Shown piece after piece: positions 57,001 through 64,000 of a stretch of 64,000 nt of DNA. The notes under the pieces are model-generated. The model was given only the letters and a program-made list of their open reading frames with translations, made no database searches and had not been told where the DNA came from. Made by a program: the position numbers and the translations under genes. This stretch comes from Duganella phyllosphaerae (GTDB lineage: Bacteria; Pseudomonadota; Gammaproteobacteria; Burkholderiales; Burkholderiaceae_D), in contig NZ_LROM01000086.1 in assembly GCF_001758785.1 (NCBI RefSeq), positions 1-64,000 of the forward strand. Reading direction: 5' to 3'. Positions within the stretch are counted from its first letter, which is position 1. Each line of letters starts with the position of its first letter.

Positions 57001-58506
57001 GGCATTGTCGGGGATGGTGCCGCCCGAGGTGACGGCGGTGAGCTTGCCACCGCGCCGGCCACGCACGGTGCCGCTCACGGTGTCGCGGTGCAGGTAGGCG
57101 CCGCGCACTCCCTGGCGCGTGGTGTAGCCTTCCGAGAGCATGCGCAGCACCGCGTCGAAACGGTCGCGCGCCAGGTTCGCATACGGCCAGGCTTGCCGCA
57201 TCAGCGCAAACAGCTCGTCCTCGCGCCATTCGCGGCTGGCCACTTCTGCCACGATGTGCTGGGCCAACACGTCGAGCGGCGCCACCGGCACGTGCAGGAT
57301 ATCGAGTTCGTCGCGGCGCACGCAGTCGAGCAGCGCCGCGCATTCCACCAGGTCGTCGCGCGAGGTGGGAAACAGCCGGCCCTTGGGCAAGCCACCCACG
57401 TGGTGACCGGAGCGGCCCACGCGCTGCAAAAAGGCGGCGATGCCGCGCGGGGAACCGATCTGGCACACCAGGTCGACGTCGCCGATGTCGATGCCCAGTT
57501 CCAGCGAGGCGGTGGCCACCAGCACCCGCAGCTCGCCGCGTTTGAGGCGCTGCTCGGCGTCCAGCCGGTATTCCTTGGCCAGGCTGCCGTGGTGCGCGGC
57601 GACGTCCTCGCTCCCCAGGCGGTCGGCCAGGTGGCGCGCCATCCGTTCGGCCATGCGCCGGGTATTGACGAACACCAGCGTGGTGCGGTGCAGGACGGTC
57701 AGCTCCGCCAGCTTGTCGTACACGCGCTCCCACACTTCGTTGGGCATCACCGCTTCCAGCGGCACCGGCGGCAGTTCCAGTCCGAGGTCGCGCGCGCGCA
57801 CGTGGCCCACGTCCACCACCGCGCAATCCCGGCCGGTACCGGCCAGGAAGTGCGCCACCGTGGACAGCGGCTTCTGGGTGGCCGACAGGCCGATGCGCAC
57901 CGGCGGCGCATCGCACAGGGCGTCGAGCCGTTCCAGGCTCAGTGACAGATGGCTGCCACGCTTGCTGCCTGCCACCGCGTGGATCTCGTCGACGATCACG
58001 GTGCGTACGCCGGCCAGCATGGCGCGGCCGCTGTCGGAACCGAGCAGCACGTACAGCGATTCCGGCGTGGAGACCAGGATGTGCGGCGCGCGGCGGCGCA
58101 TGGCGTTGCGTTCGGCCTGGGTGGTGTCGCCGGTGCGCACGGCGCTGCGGATGCCATGCGGCGGCAAACCCATGGTCTGCAGTTGCTCGGCGATGCCGTC
58201 CAGGGGCGCCAGCAGGTTGACGCGGATATCGTTCGACAGCGCCTTCAGGGGCGACACATATAACACCCGCGTGGCGTCGGGCAGTGTCCCGGCGCCGCTC
58301 TCGCGCACCAGTGCGTCGATCGCGGCCAGGAAGGCGGTGAGGGTTTTGCCCGAGCCGGTCGGCGCGGCGATCAGGGTGGGGCGGCCGGCCTGGATCAGCG
58401 GCCAGGCGCGGCGCTGGGCCTCGGTGGCGGCAGGGAAGGCAGCGGTAAACCAGGCGGCGACGGCGGGGTGGAAGTCTTGCCAGTCGTGGAGGGCGGGTTG
58501 GCTCAT
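54073..58506 (-). CDS. lhr: Lhr-family ATP-dependent helicase (large, with Lhr-CTD)
   Basis: This 1477-aa superfamily 2 helicase is close to E. coli Lhr (1538 aa). Motif Q/I region: QRRAWPLIQAGRPTLIAAPT, then TGSGKT (Walker A about 48-55); motif II VDEIHAVAGSKRG (about 171); motif III SATQKPL; motif VI QRVGRSGHHVGG. The long C-terminal part carries the Lhr winged-helix and C-terminal domain, including RFCRNFNFELQAAATEDAIV. Lhr translocates on ssDNA and acts in DNA repair. The start is taken at MSQPALHDWQDF (58506); an in-frame ATG at 58611 would extend it into the divergent promoter region. Confidence 0.94.
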   Translation of the reverse strand: MSQPALHDWQDFHPAVAAWFTAAFPAATEAQRRAWPLIQAGRPTLIAAPTGSGKTLTAFLAAIDALVRESGAGTLPDATRVLYVSPLKALSNDIRVNLLAPLDGIAEQLQTMGLPPHGIRSAVRTGDTTQAERNAMRRRAPHILVSTPESLYVLLGSDSGRAMLAGVRTVIVDEIHAVAGSKRGSHLSLSLERLDALCDAPPVRIGLSATQKPLSTVAHFLAGTGRDCAVVDVGHVRARDLGLELPPVPLEAVMPNEVWERVYDKLAELTVLHRTTLVFVNTRRMAERMARHLADRLGSEDVAAHHGSLAKEYRLDAEQRLKRGELRVLVATASLELGIDIGDVDLVCQIGSPRGIAAFLQRVGRSGHHVGGLPKGRLFPTSRDDLVECAALLDCVRRDELDILHVPVAPLDVLAQHIVAEVASREWREDELFALMRQAWPYANLARDRFDAVLRMLSEGYTTRQGVRGAYLHRDTVSGTVRGRRGGKLTAVTSGGTIPDNADYSVLLEPQGIAIGTVHEDFAVESLAGDVFQLGNTSYRIQRIDAGKVRVEDAHGAAPNIPFWMGEAPGRSDELSFGVARLRGEIDRLLTRTDGESGELTNERAIERAIDWLHEHLGLHDDAARQIVEYLARARSALGSLPTHDTLVMERFFDESGGMQLVLHSPYGSRINRAWGLALRKRFCRNFNFELQAAATEDAIVLSLSESHSFPLDEVWRYLRANTAEQVLVQALLDAPLFNVRWRWNATTALALPRYAGGRKVAPQLQRMKSDDLLAAVFPDQAACLENIVGERELPRHPLVDQTLDDCLHEAMDSEGWLALLRRMEAGEVRLLARDLPAPSPLAMEILNARPYAFLDDAPLEERRTQAVINRRWTDPASTDDLGALDVGAIEAVGQEAWPDVRNSDEMHEALVALAAITPTEAQAHAGWADWLHTLAAGGRATLLAAGDTQLWVALERLACLQAAYPEAVATPALAPLPGHVDDEPWTRDSALVELLRARLGGFGPQTVAAIADPLELAASTVTIALTRLETEGYVMRGRFTPGVEEEQWVERHLLARIHRYTIKRLRREIEPVERQDFMRFLFDWQHLSGSTRLSGQEALAQILAQLEGYEAAAGGWESDLLALRVEDYSNTWLDDLCRAGKIVWTRVGAPSSAAGGPVRGTPLVLLPRRQLALWHALPAVAGEITVSARAARVLAALRSEGAMFYDELARDARLLGAELETALGELVATGLVNADSYAGLRAMLAPAAKRNTLDKRRRRGAPGRRRRGLVGAGPAMEEAGRWALVRRADGVTIVERPSEILAAGEVAAAPAANKPAVPSRRPRTDPATLEHIAMTLLRRYGVMFWRLLEREASWMPAWRELLPVYHRLEARGEIRGGRFVAGLSGEQFALPEAIPLLRDMRRRPHDGALVCLSGIDPLNLCGTLLPGDKVPALAGNRILFRDGLPVATQAGNKLRYVGTPEPVERELLRAHLLANN

Positions 58507-58564
58507 GGAGACGTAGATGGGGGCGAAATGGGCGAACTCAACGCTGCTACCGGCGGTTAAAAAA

Positions 58565-58585
58565 AATGATAGGCTTGCTATCATT
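58565..58585. promoter_or_regulatory. Palindromic operator-like element between lhr and the second giant kinase
   Basis: AATGATAG (58565-58572) and CTATCATT (58578-58585) are perfect 8-bp inverted arms around GCTTG. TATCAT (58579-58584) could be the -10 of the kinase gene, 34 nt before its ATG. The arms share AATGATA/TATCATT with the metal-operator candidate at 11837-11856. Confidence 0.45.
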
Positions 58586-58617
58586 GTAGTTGAGGCATTC
58601 AATAAAGGCATGTATCC

Positions 58618-61600
58618 ATGAATTTCACGGACGGACCGGTACCAGCGGCGCCCGATTTTTTAACCGCCCCGGGCGCACTGAGCGCGCAAATCCTGGCCCA
58701 TGACTGGTCGCACACCCCGCTCGGCCCCATCGCCCAGTGGCCGCAAAGCCTGAAGACCGTGGTCAGCCTCATGCTCAGCTCCCACCAGCCGATGTGGATA
58801 GGCTGGGGGCCACAGGCGACGTTTTTATACAACGACGCCTACATCGATGTGCTGAGCATGGCCAAGCATCCGTGGGCGCTGGGACGCCCGGCGGCCGAGG
58901 TATGGGCCGAGATCTGGGACATCTGCGGACCGCTGTCCGACCGCGTTTTCCAGCACGGCGAAGCCACGCTGGCCAACGACGTGCGCCTGTTCATGAACCG
59001 CGGCGATTTCTTGGAAGAGGTGTTCTATTCGTTCTCCTACAGCCCGGTGCGCGACGAATCGGGGCGGGTGGCGGGCCTGTTTTGTCCCAACCTCGATGTC
59101 ACTGCCAAGCACCTGAATGCGCGCGGCCTGATCACGCTGTCGGACCTCAGTGCGCGCACGCGCGACGACAAGACCGTCGATGAAGCGTGCGACAACGTCA
59201 TGGCCAGCATCAGCGGCAACCCCGACGACTTGCCGTTTGCGCAGCTGTTCCTGGCCGCTGAAGACGACCGGCTGGCGCTGGCGCGCAGTACCCATGCCGA
59301 GATTGCCGATGACTTGTTCGCGGTGGCCAGGGCGGTACGCCATGGCCGCATGGTGGAAGTGGAGTTTGCCGACGACCCGCGCGCCATCGGCCTGCCCACC
59401 GGCCTGGCGGGCCAGCCGCTACGCCGGGCGGTGATGCTGCCGTTGATGGGCGCCGGCCAGCAGGCCGTGGGCGCACTGGTGCTGGGCGTGAGCGCCGCGC
59501 GCCGGCTCGACGCCGACTATCGCCGCTTCATGGAACTGGTGGCCATCCAGGCTGCCACCGCCATCCAGCATGCCCGCGCGGCAGAAGATGAGCGACTGCG
59601 CGCCAACATGCTGGCCGAACTCGATCGCGCCAAGACCCAGTTCTTCAGCAACGTCAGCCACGAATTCCGCACGCCGCTCACGCTGATGCTCGGGCCCATG
59701 GAGGACGCGCTGGGCGACAGTGCAGAGCCGCTGCCGCCACAGCAGCGCGCCCGCATGGAGCTGATGCACCGCAACGGCCTGCGCCTGCAAAAACTGGTCA
59801 ACACGCTGCTGGAATTTTCGCGCGTGCAGGCCGGCCGTGCCCAGGCCCACTTTGCGCCGGTGGACCTGGCCGCGCTCACTGCCGACCTGGCCAGCAGCTT
59901 CCGCTCGGCGGTGGAAAGCGCCGGCATGCGCCTGCTGGTCGATTGCCCGCCGCTGCCATCGCCAGTGTACGTGGATCCGGTGCTGTGGGAAAAGATCGTC
60001 CTGAACCTGCTGTCAAACGCCTTCAAGTTTACCTTTGCCGGCCATATCGCCATCAGCCTGGAAGCGGTCGGCAACCACGCATATCTCACCGTATCCGACA
60101 CCGGTATCGGCATCGCGGCCGAGCAGCTGCCCAATCTGTTCGAGCGCTTCCACCGGGTGGAAGGCGCGCGCTCGCGCACCCACGAGGGTTCCGGCATTGG
60201 CCTGGCGCTGGTGCACGACCTGGTGGCGCTGCACGGCGGGCGCATCGGCGTGGAGAGCGCGGAGGGCGAGGGCACGGTGTTCCGCGTGGAACTCGCGCTG
60301 GGCAGCGCCCACCTCGACCCGGCCCACGTGGTCGACGCGCAACCCGAGGCGCCGCGCCTGTCCGCTGTTCAGTCGTACGTGGCCGAAGCGGAAGGCTGGA
60401 TACAGCGCGCCGAGGTTCCGGCACCGGATGCGGTGGCCAGCGTGCGCAGCGGCCGGCTGCTGATCGCCGACGACAATGCCGACATGCGCGACTACCTGTG
60501 CCGGCTGCTGTCCGACCACTGGCAGGTGGAGGTCTGCGCCAATGGCGTCGAAGCGCTGGCGGCCATCGCCCGCCGGGCGCCCGACGTCATCCTGTCCGAC
60601 GTGATGATGCCGGAGCTCGACGGCTTCGGTTTGCTGGCCGCGCTGCGCGCCGATCCTGCCACGCGCGATATTCCCTTCATGCTGCTGTCGGCGCGGGCCG
60701 GCGAGGAAGCACGGCTCGAAGGCTTGCAGGCGGGCGCCGACGACTACCTGGTCAAGCCGTTTTCGGGCCGTGAACTGGTGGCGCGGCTGGACGTGCTGCG
60801 CGAGCGCCAGCGGGCGCGCGAAGTGGATGCTGCGGTCACGCGCCGGATCCGCAGCGTTTTCAGCCAGGCGCCGGTGGCGATCGCGATCTTTCGCGGACCG
60901 CGCCACGTGTTCGAGCAGGCCAATGCCCATTACCGCAGTCTGGTGGGAATGCGTGAACTCGACGCCATGCCGATCCGCGACGTCTTTCCCGAGCTGGAAG
61001 GGCAGGGCATCTTCGAGCTGCTCGACGAAGTGGCCCGCACCGGCGAGCCTTACGTCGGCCAGGCGGTGCCGGTGCTGCTGCGCACCGGCCCGGACCAGCA
61101 ACTGGTCGAGCGCAGCTTCGACTTCATCTACCAGCCGCTGCTTGGCGACGACGGCAAGCCGGAAGGCGTCATGACGGTGGCGTTCGAGGTGACGGAACTG
61201 GCCAATGCGCGCCGTGCGGCTGAAGCGGCCAACCGCGCCAAGGACGATTTTCTCGCCATGCTGGGCCACGAGCTGCGCAACCCGCTCGCGCCCATCGTCA
61301 CCGCGCTGCAGTTGATGCGCCTGCGCGGCGGTGACCAGGCGGCCAGGGAGCGCCAGGTGATCGAGCGCCAGACCAGCCACCTGGTGGCGCTGGTGGACGA
61401 CCTGCTCGACGTGTCCCGCGTGGCAGAAGGCAAGATCGAACTGCGGCGCGAACCGGTGCAGATTGCCGAAGTGGTGGCGCGCGCGATCGAGACCGCCAGC
61501 CCGCTGATCGAACAGAAGCACCACGCGCTCGATGTCGATGTGCCGACGGCCGGCCTGCTGGCGCTGGTCGATCCGGGCCGCTGCGTGCAGGTGGTGGCCA

Positions 61601-62367
61601 ACCTGCTCAACAACGCCGCCAAGTACACCGAGGCTGGCGGCACGCTCAAGGTCGGCGCCTGGCGCGAGCGCGGCGATGACGGCCAGGACGTGGTGGCCAT
61701 CGCCGTGCGCGACAACGGCATCGGCATCGCACCGGCCATGCGCAACTCGATCTTCGAGCGCTTCGTGCAGGAGCGCCAGGCCCTGAGCCGTTCGCAGGGC
61801 GGGCTGGGACTGGGCTTGACGATCGCCCGCAGCATGGTGGCGCTGCACGGCGGCAGCATCGATGTGCACAGCGACGGCGTGGGCCGGGGCAGCACGTTTA
61901 CGGTGCGCCTGCCGCTGCTCGCACAGCATGAAGCACAGGAGCAGCACAATCAGTCCGATGCCGCGCCCGCTGGCGAAGCTGCCACGGCGGCGCCGGCGCC
62001 CGCGCCCACCGGCCTGCGCGTGCTGGTGGTGGACGACAACGAGGACGCGGCCAGCGCGCTGGGCGAGCTGCTGGCATTGCAGGGGCACGAGGTGAGCGTG
62101 GTGTTCGGCGCGCCCGAGGCGCTGGCGCAGGAGCCGCTGTTCGCGCCGCAAATCTGCCTGCTCGACATCGGTCTGCCCGGCATGGACGGCTACGAACTGG
62201 CGCAGCGCCTGCGCCGGCAAAGCAGCAACCGGGCGTTGCGGCTGGTGGCCATCACCGGCTATGGCCAGGACAGCGACCGTCGGCGCGCGGCCGAAGCGGG
62301 GTTCGATCATCACCTGACCAAGCCGGTCGATCCGCGCGTGCTGGACGAGTTACTGCGCCAAAAGTAA
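58618..62367 (+). CDS. Giant hybrid sensor kinase with two kinase and two receiver modules (paralog of the kinase at 21.7 kb)
   Basis: This 1249-aa soluble protein opens with a PAS-like domain almost parallel to its paralog (DWSHTPLGPIAQWPQSLKTV to YNDAYIDVLSMAKHP). Next are a GAF-like domain (about 165-320), HisKA 1 (FSNVSHEFRTPL, H about 346), HATPase 1 (NLLSNAFKFT), receiver 1 (LLIADDNADMRD, D about 658 in SDVMMPELDG), PAS (about 745-860), HisKA 2 (MLGHELRNPLAPI, about 883), HATPase 2 (NLLNNAAKYT) and receiver 2 (VLVVDDNEDAASAL, D about 1180 in LDIGLPGMDG). It has one PAS fewer than the paralog between the modules. No DNA-binding output is present. It is a single gene divergent from lhr. 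Confidence 0.92.
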   Translation: MNFTDGPVPAAPDFLTAPGALSAQILAHDWSHTPLGPIAQWPQSLKTVVSLMLSSHQPMWIGWGPQATFLYNDAYIDVLSMAKHPWALGRPAAEVWAEIWDICGPLSDRVFQHGEATLANDVRLFMNRGDFLEEVFYSFSYSPVRDESGRVAGLFCPNLDVTAKHLNARGLITLSDLSARTRDDKTVDEACDNVMASISGNPDDLPFAQLFLAAEDDRLALARSTHAEIADDLFAVARAVRHGRMVEVEFADDPRAIGLPTGLAGQPLRRAVMLPLMGAGQQAVGALVLGVSAARRLDADYRRFMELVAIQAATAIQHARAAEDERLRANMLAELDRAKTQFFSNVSHEFRTPLTLMLGPMEDALGDSAEPLPPQQRARMELMHRNGLRLQKLVNTLLEFSRVQAGRAQAHFAPVDLAALTADLASSFRSAVESAGMRLLVDCPPLPSPVYVDPVLWEKIVLNLLSNAFKFTFAGHIAISLEAVGNHAYLTVSDTGIGIAAEQLPNLFERFHRVEGARSRTHEGSGIGLALVHDLVALHGGRIGVESAEGEGTVFRVELALGSAHLDPAHVVDAQPEAPRLSAVQSYVAEAEGWIQRAEVPAPDAVASVRSGRLLIADDNADMRDYLCRLLSDHWQVEVCANGVEALAAIARRAPDVILSDVMMPELDGFGLLAALRADPATRDIPFMLLSARAGEEARLEGLQAGADDYLVKPFSGRELVARLDVLRERQRAREVDAAVTRRIRSVFSQAPVAIAIFRGPRHVFEQANAHYRSLVGMRELDAMPIRDVFPELEGQGIFELLDEVARTGEPYVGQAVPVLLRTGPDQQLVERSFDFIYQPLLGDDGKPEGVMTVAFEVTELANARRAAEAANRAKDDFLAMLGHELRNPLAPIVTALQLMRLRGGDQAARERQVIERQTSHLVALVDDLLDVSRVAEGKIELRREPVQIAEVVARAIETASPLIEQKHHALDVDVPTAGLLALVDPGRCVQVVANLLNNAAKYTEAGGTLKVGAWRERGDDGQDVVAIAVRDNGIGIAPAMRNSIFERFVQERQALSRSQGGLGLGLTIARSMVALHGGSIDVHSDGVGRGSTFTVRLPLLAQHEAQEQHNQSDAAPAGEAATAAPAPAPTGLRVLVVDDNEDAASALGELLALQGHEVSVVFGAPEALAQEPLFAPQICLLDIGLPGMDGYELAQRLRRQSSNRALRLVAITGYGQDSDRRRAAEAGFDHHLTKPVDPRVLDELLRQK

Positions 62368-62384
62368 GAGAAACGCGAGCATCG

Positions 62385-62399
62385 TTGCGCATTGCGCAA
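62385..62399. promoter_or_regulatory. Candidate LysR-type binding site upstream of the OYE gene
   Basis: TTGCGCATTGCGCAA is a perfect palindrome (6-bp arms, 3-bp centre) fitting the T-N11-A rule of LysR operators. A possible promoter, TTATCA (62423-62428) with 17-nt spacer and TACAGT (62446-62451), follows it. A LysR gene is the next gene after the reductase. Confidence 0.45.
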
Positions 62400-62482
62400 A
62401 GGTGTTGCCGGCTCAGGCTGGCTTATCAGCAGGCGGGCGGCGGTCTACAGTGGCTCATCTCCAACCACTACGGACCACTGCC

Positions 62483-63577
62483 ATGAAACAGCTGCTCGAC
62501 ACCATCCACATCGGCGACCTCGCCCTCACCAGCCGGGTGGCGATGGCCCCGCTCACGCGCGCCCGCTCCGGCGACGACGGCGTCCCGGTTGCGCTCAACG
62601 CCCTGTACTACGGCCAGCGCGCCACGGCGGGCCTGATCATTACAGAGGCCACCAATGTCTCGCCCAATTCGGCCGCCTTCGAACTGGCGCCCGGCATTCA
62701 TACCGAGGCGCAGGTGGCCGGCTGGCGCGGCGTGACCGACGCGGTGCACGCCGCCGGCGGTCGCATCTTCATGCAGCTGTGGCACAGTGGCCGCGCCAGT
62801 TCCTACGCGCTGCTGCAGGGCCGCGCGCCGCTGTCGCCATCGGGCGTGAACGACGACCTGGGCCTGTTGCAGGTGTACGGCGCGCTGCGCAACGGCATTT
62901 ACACCCGTATCGCTGCCTCGCCGTCGCGCGCCATGACGACCGAAGAAGTGTATGCGGCCGTCGCTGAATTTCGCGCTGGCGCGGTGAACGCGGTGCGGGC
63001 GGGCCTCGACGGGGTGGAGATCCACGCCGCCAATGGCTACCTGGTGCAGCAGTTCCTCTCGCCCGTGGTCAATCGCCGCACCGACGAATTTGGCGGCAGC
63101 GTGGAAAACCGCCTGCGCTTCCTGCGCCTGATCGTCGAGGCGGTGCTGGAAGTGCTGCCGGCCCACCGCGTAGGTGTACGCATCTCGCCGTTCGCCGCCT
63201 ATAACAACGCCACCGATCCGAACGTGGCAGAGACCTATGGCGCAGTGGCGCAGCTGCTCGACGGTTATGGCATCGGCTACATCCACGGTGCCGACACCAA
63301 TGCCTGGGGCGGCACGGCCGACATGCCGAAGATTCTCGACATCATCCGCTCGGGCTACAAAGGCGTGGTGATCGCCAACGCCGGCATGACGCCGGAAGCG
63401 GCGCAACAACTGCTGGCCGGCGGCCAGGCCGACATGGTGGCGTTCGGCCGCGCCTATGTCGCCAACCCGGACCTGGTGGCCCGGATTGCCGCCGGTGGTC
63501 CGTACAACGAGCCCGATCCGTACTCGTTCTACGGCGGCGCGGAACGCGGCTACACCGACTACCCGTCGCTGGGCTAG
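62483..63577 (+). CDS. Old Yellow Enzyme family alkene reductase (NemA-like)
   Basis: This 364-aa FMN-dependent NADPH oxidoreductase reduces activated C=C bonds of enones, maleimides or nitroesters. The TIM-barrel signatures are present: VAMAPLTRARSGDDGVP, FMQLWHSGRAS (FMN/substrate region), GVEIHAANGYLVQQFLSPVV and NRRTDEFGGSVENRLRFLRL. The histidine/asparagine substrate pair is in HAAN. ATG 62483 fits the family N-terminus (MKQLLDTIHIGDLALTSRVA). It is followed after 3 nt by lysR, which probably regulates it. Confidence 0.93.
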   Translation: MKQLLDTIHIGDLALTSRVAMAPLTRARSGDDGVPVALNALYYGQRATAGLIITEATNVSPNSAAFELAPGIHTEAQVAGWRGVTDAVHAAGGRIFMQLWHSGRASSYALLQGRAPLSPSGVNDDLGLLQVYGALRNGIYTRIAASPSRAMTTEEVYAAVAEFRAGAVNAVRAGLDGVEIHAANGYLVQQFLSPVVNRRTDEFGGSVENRLRFLRLIVEAVLEVLPAHRVGVRISPFAAYNNATDPNVAETYGAVAQLLDGYGIGYIHGADTNAWGGTADMPKILDIIRSGYKGVVIANAGMTPEAAQQLLAGGQADMVAFGRAYVANPDLVARIAAGGPYNEPDPYSFYGGAERGYTDYPSLG

Positions 63578-63580
63578 GCG

Positions 63581-64000
63581 GTGGACCGCTGGCAAGCCAT
63601 GCGCACGCTGGTGCAGGTGGTGGAATCGGGGACGTTTTCCGCCGCCGCACGCCGGCTCGAGGTGGGGCAGCCGAGCATTTCCAAGATGGTGGCCCAACTG
63701 GAAGCCGAACTTGGTGTGCAGCTGCTGCTGCGTTCGAGCAGGGGTCTCACGCCCACCGAGGCCGGCATGGCCTATTACCAGGGCGCGCGCCGCGCGCTCG
63801 ATGCCTTGCATGACGCCGAAGCGGGCGCCCGGGGCGAGGGCGCCAGCCTGTCGGGGCGCCTGGTCGCGTATGCGCCGGTGACCTTTGCGCGGCTGCACAT
63901 CATGCCGCATTTGCCGGCCTTTCTCGAGGCCCATCCCGATCTCACGCTCGACCTGGTGCTGGACGACCGCAACGTCGACCTGCTCGAAGGCGGCGCCGAC
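63581..64000 (+). CDS. LysR-family transcriptional regulator (3'-truncated by window)
   Basis: The first 140 residues of a LysR regulator are visible. The winged helix is clear (VQVVESGTFSAAARRLEVGQ, then PSISKMVAQLEAELGVQLLL and RSSRGLTPTEAG), followed by the start of the effector-binding domain (GRLVAYAPVTFARLHIMPHL). A GTG at 63581 is used because it gives the usual residues before MRTLVQVVESG; ATG 63599 is the alternative. It is separated from the alkene reductase stop by 3 nt, so the two form an operon, and it may bind the palindrome at 62385. The rest lies beyond the window. Confidence 0.9.
   Translation, partial: MDRWQAMRTLVQVVESGTFSAAARRLEVGQPSISKMVAQLEAELGVQLLLRSSRGLTPTEAGMAYYQGARRALDALHDAEAGARGEGASLSGRLVAYAPVTFARLHIMPHLPAFLEAHPDLTLDLVLDDRNVDLLEGGAD

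Noticed and set aside
55246..57945. Very long plus-strand open frame (about 900 codons) opposite lhr
   Set aside because: Lhr helicase motifs on the minus strand are complete. The opposite frame has no ribosome binding site or domain and is rich in Arg, His and Gln.
58507..58611. Upstream start of lhr at 58611
   Set aside because: The extra 35 residues are hydrophobic and unlike the family, and they lie over the palindrome and predicted promoter of the divergent kinase gene.

Overview
The window is high-GC, densely packed bacterial chromosome. The gene content is typical of a Gram-negative betaproteobacterium: cydABX, RND efflux, TonB receptor, DctBD-controlled C4-dicarboxylate uptake, cyanophycin metabolism and pectin-degrading enzymes. 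Together these fit best with Burkholderiales, probably Oxalobacteraceae (Massilia/Duganella-like). That placement is an inference; no rRNA or other taxonomic marker is present. I see no tRNA, rRNA, CRISPR, phage or insertion sequence. Many neighbouring genes overlap by 4 nt (ATGA).

Layout. 1-4.1 kb: end of cydC, then cydA-cydB-cydX (cytochrome bd oxidase) and a small unknown gene. 4.1-11.8 kb: RND efflux operon (adaptor, permease, NodT-type outer membrane factor), divergent from an OmpR-type regulator and its sensor kinase. 11.8-14.8 kb: metal-uptake cluster with a ZnuD-like TonB receptor carrying a His/Glu-rich loop, a MerC-like protein and a convergent Fur-superfamily regulator. 14.8-21.5 kb: M14 peptidase, GH28 polygalacturonase behind a strong palindromic operator, two small or unknown genes, a methyltransferase and a FucP/GluP-type sugar transporter. 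21.7-26.7 kb: giant hybrid kinase overlapping a periplasmic solute-binding protein. 26.7-30 kb: Fur-box-controlled DUF3649-PepSY-DUF3325 membrane operon and a LysR regulator. 30-36.4 kb: glycosyltransferase, PL9 pectate lyase, exported catalase, UBP zinc finger, and a CGNR regulator divergent from an exported alpha/beta hydrolase. 36.4-38.4 kb: Ktr/Trk potassium uptake pair. 38.4-44.3 kb: dctA-porin-dctB-dctD with a textbook sigma-54 promoter. 44.4-46.8 kb: GH127-type arabinofuranosidase. 46.8-51.8 kb: translationally coupled operon of a heme-oxygenase-like diiron protein, cyanophycinase and cyanophycin synthetase. 51.9-58.5 kb: AsmA and Lhr helicase. 58.6-64 kb: second giant hybrid kinase, an Old Yellow Enzyme reductase and the start of a LysR regulator.

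The strongest candidate for something not well described is the cyanophycin operon. Its first gene encodes a 492-aa protein with a diiron-oxygenase-like ligand set, joined by ATGA overlaps to cyanophycinase and cyanophycin synthetase. Second are the two paralogous dual-kinase/dual-receiver sensors, one of them coupled to a solute-binding protein with no transporter. Plant-polymer genes (GH28, PL9, GH127, sugar MFS) are dispersed rather than clustered, consistent with a saprophytic or plant-associated lifestyle.
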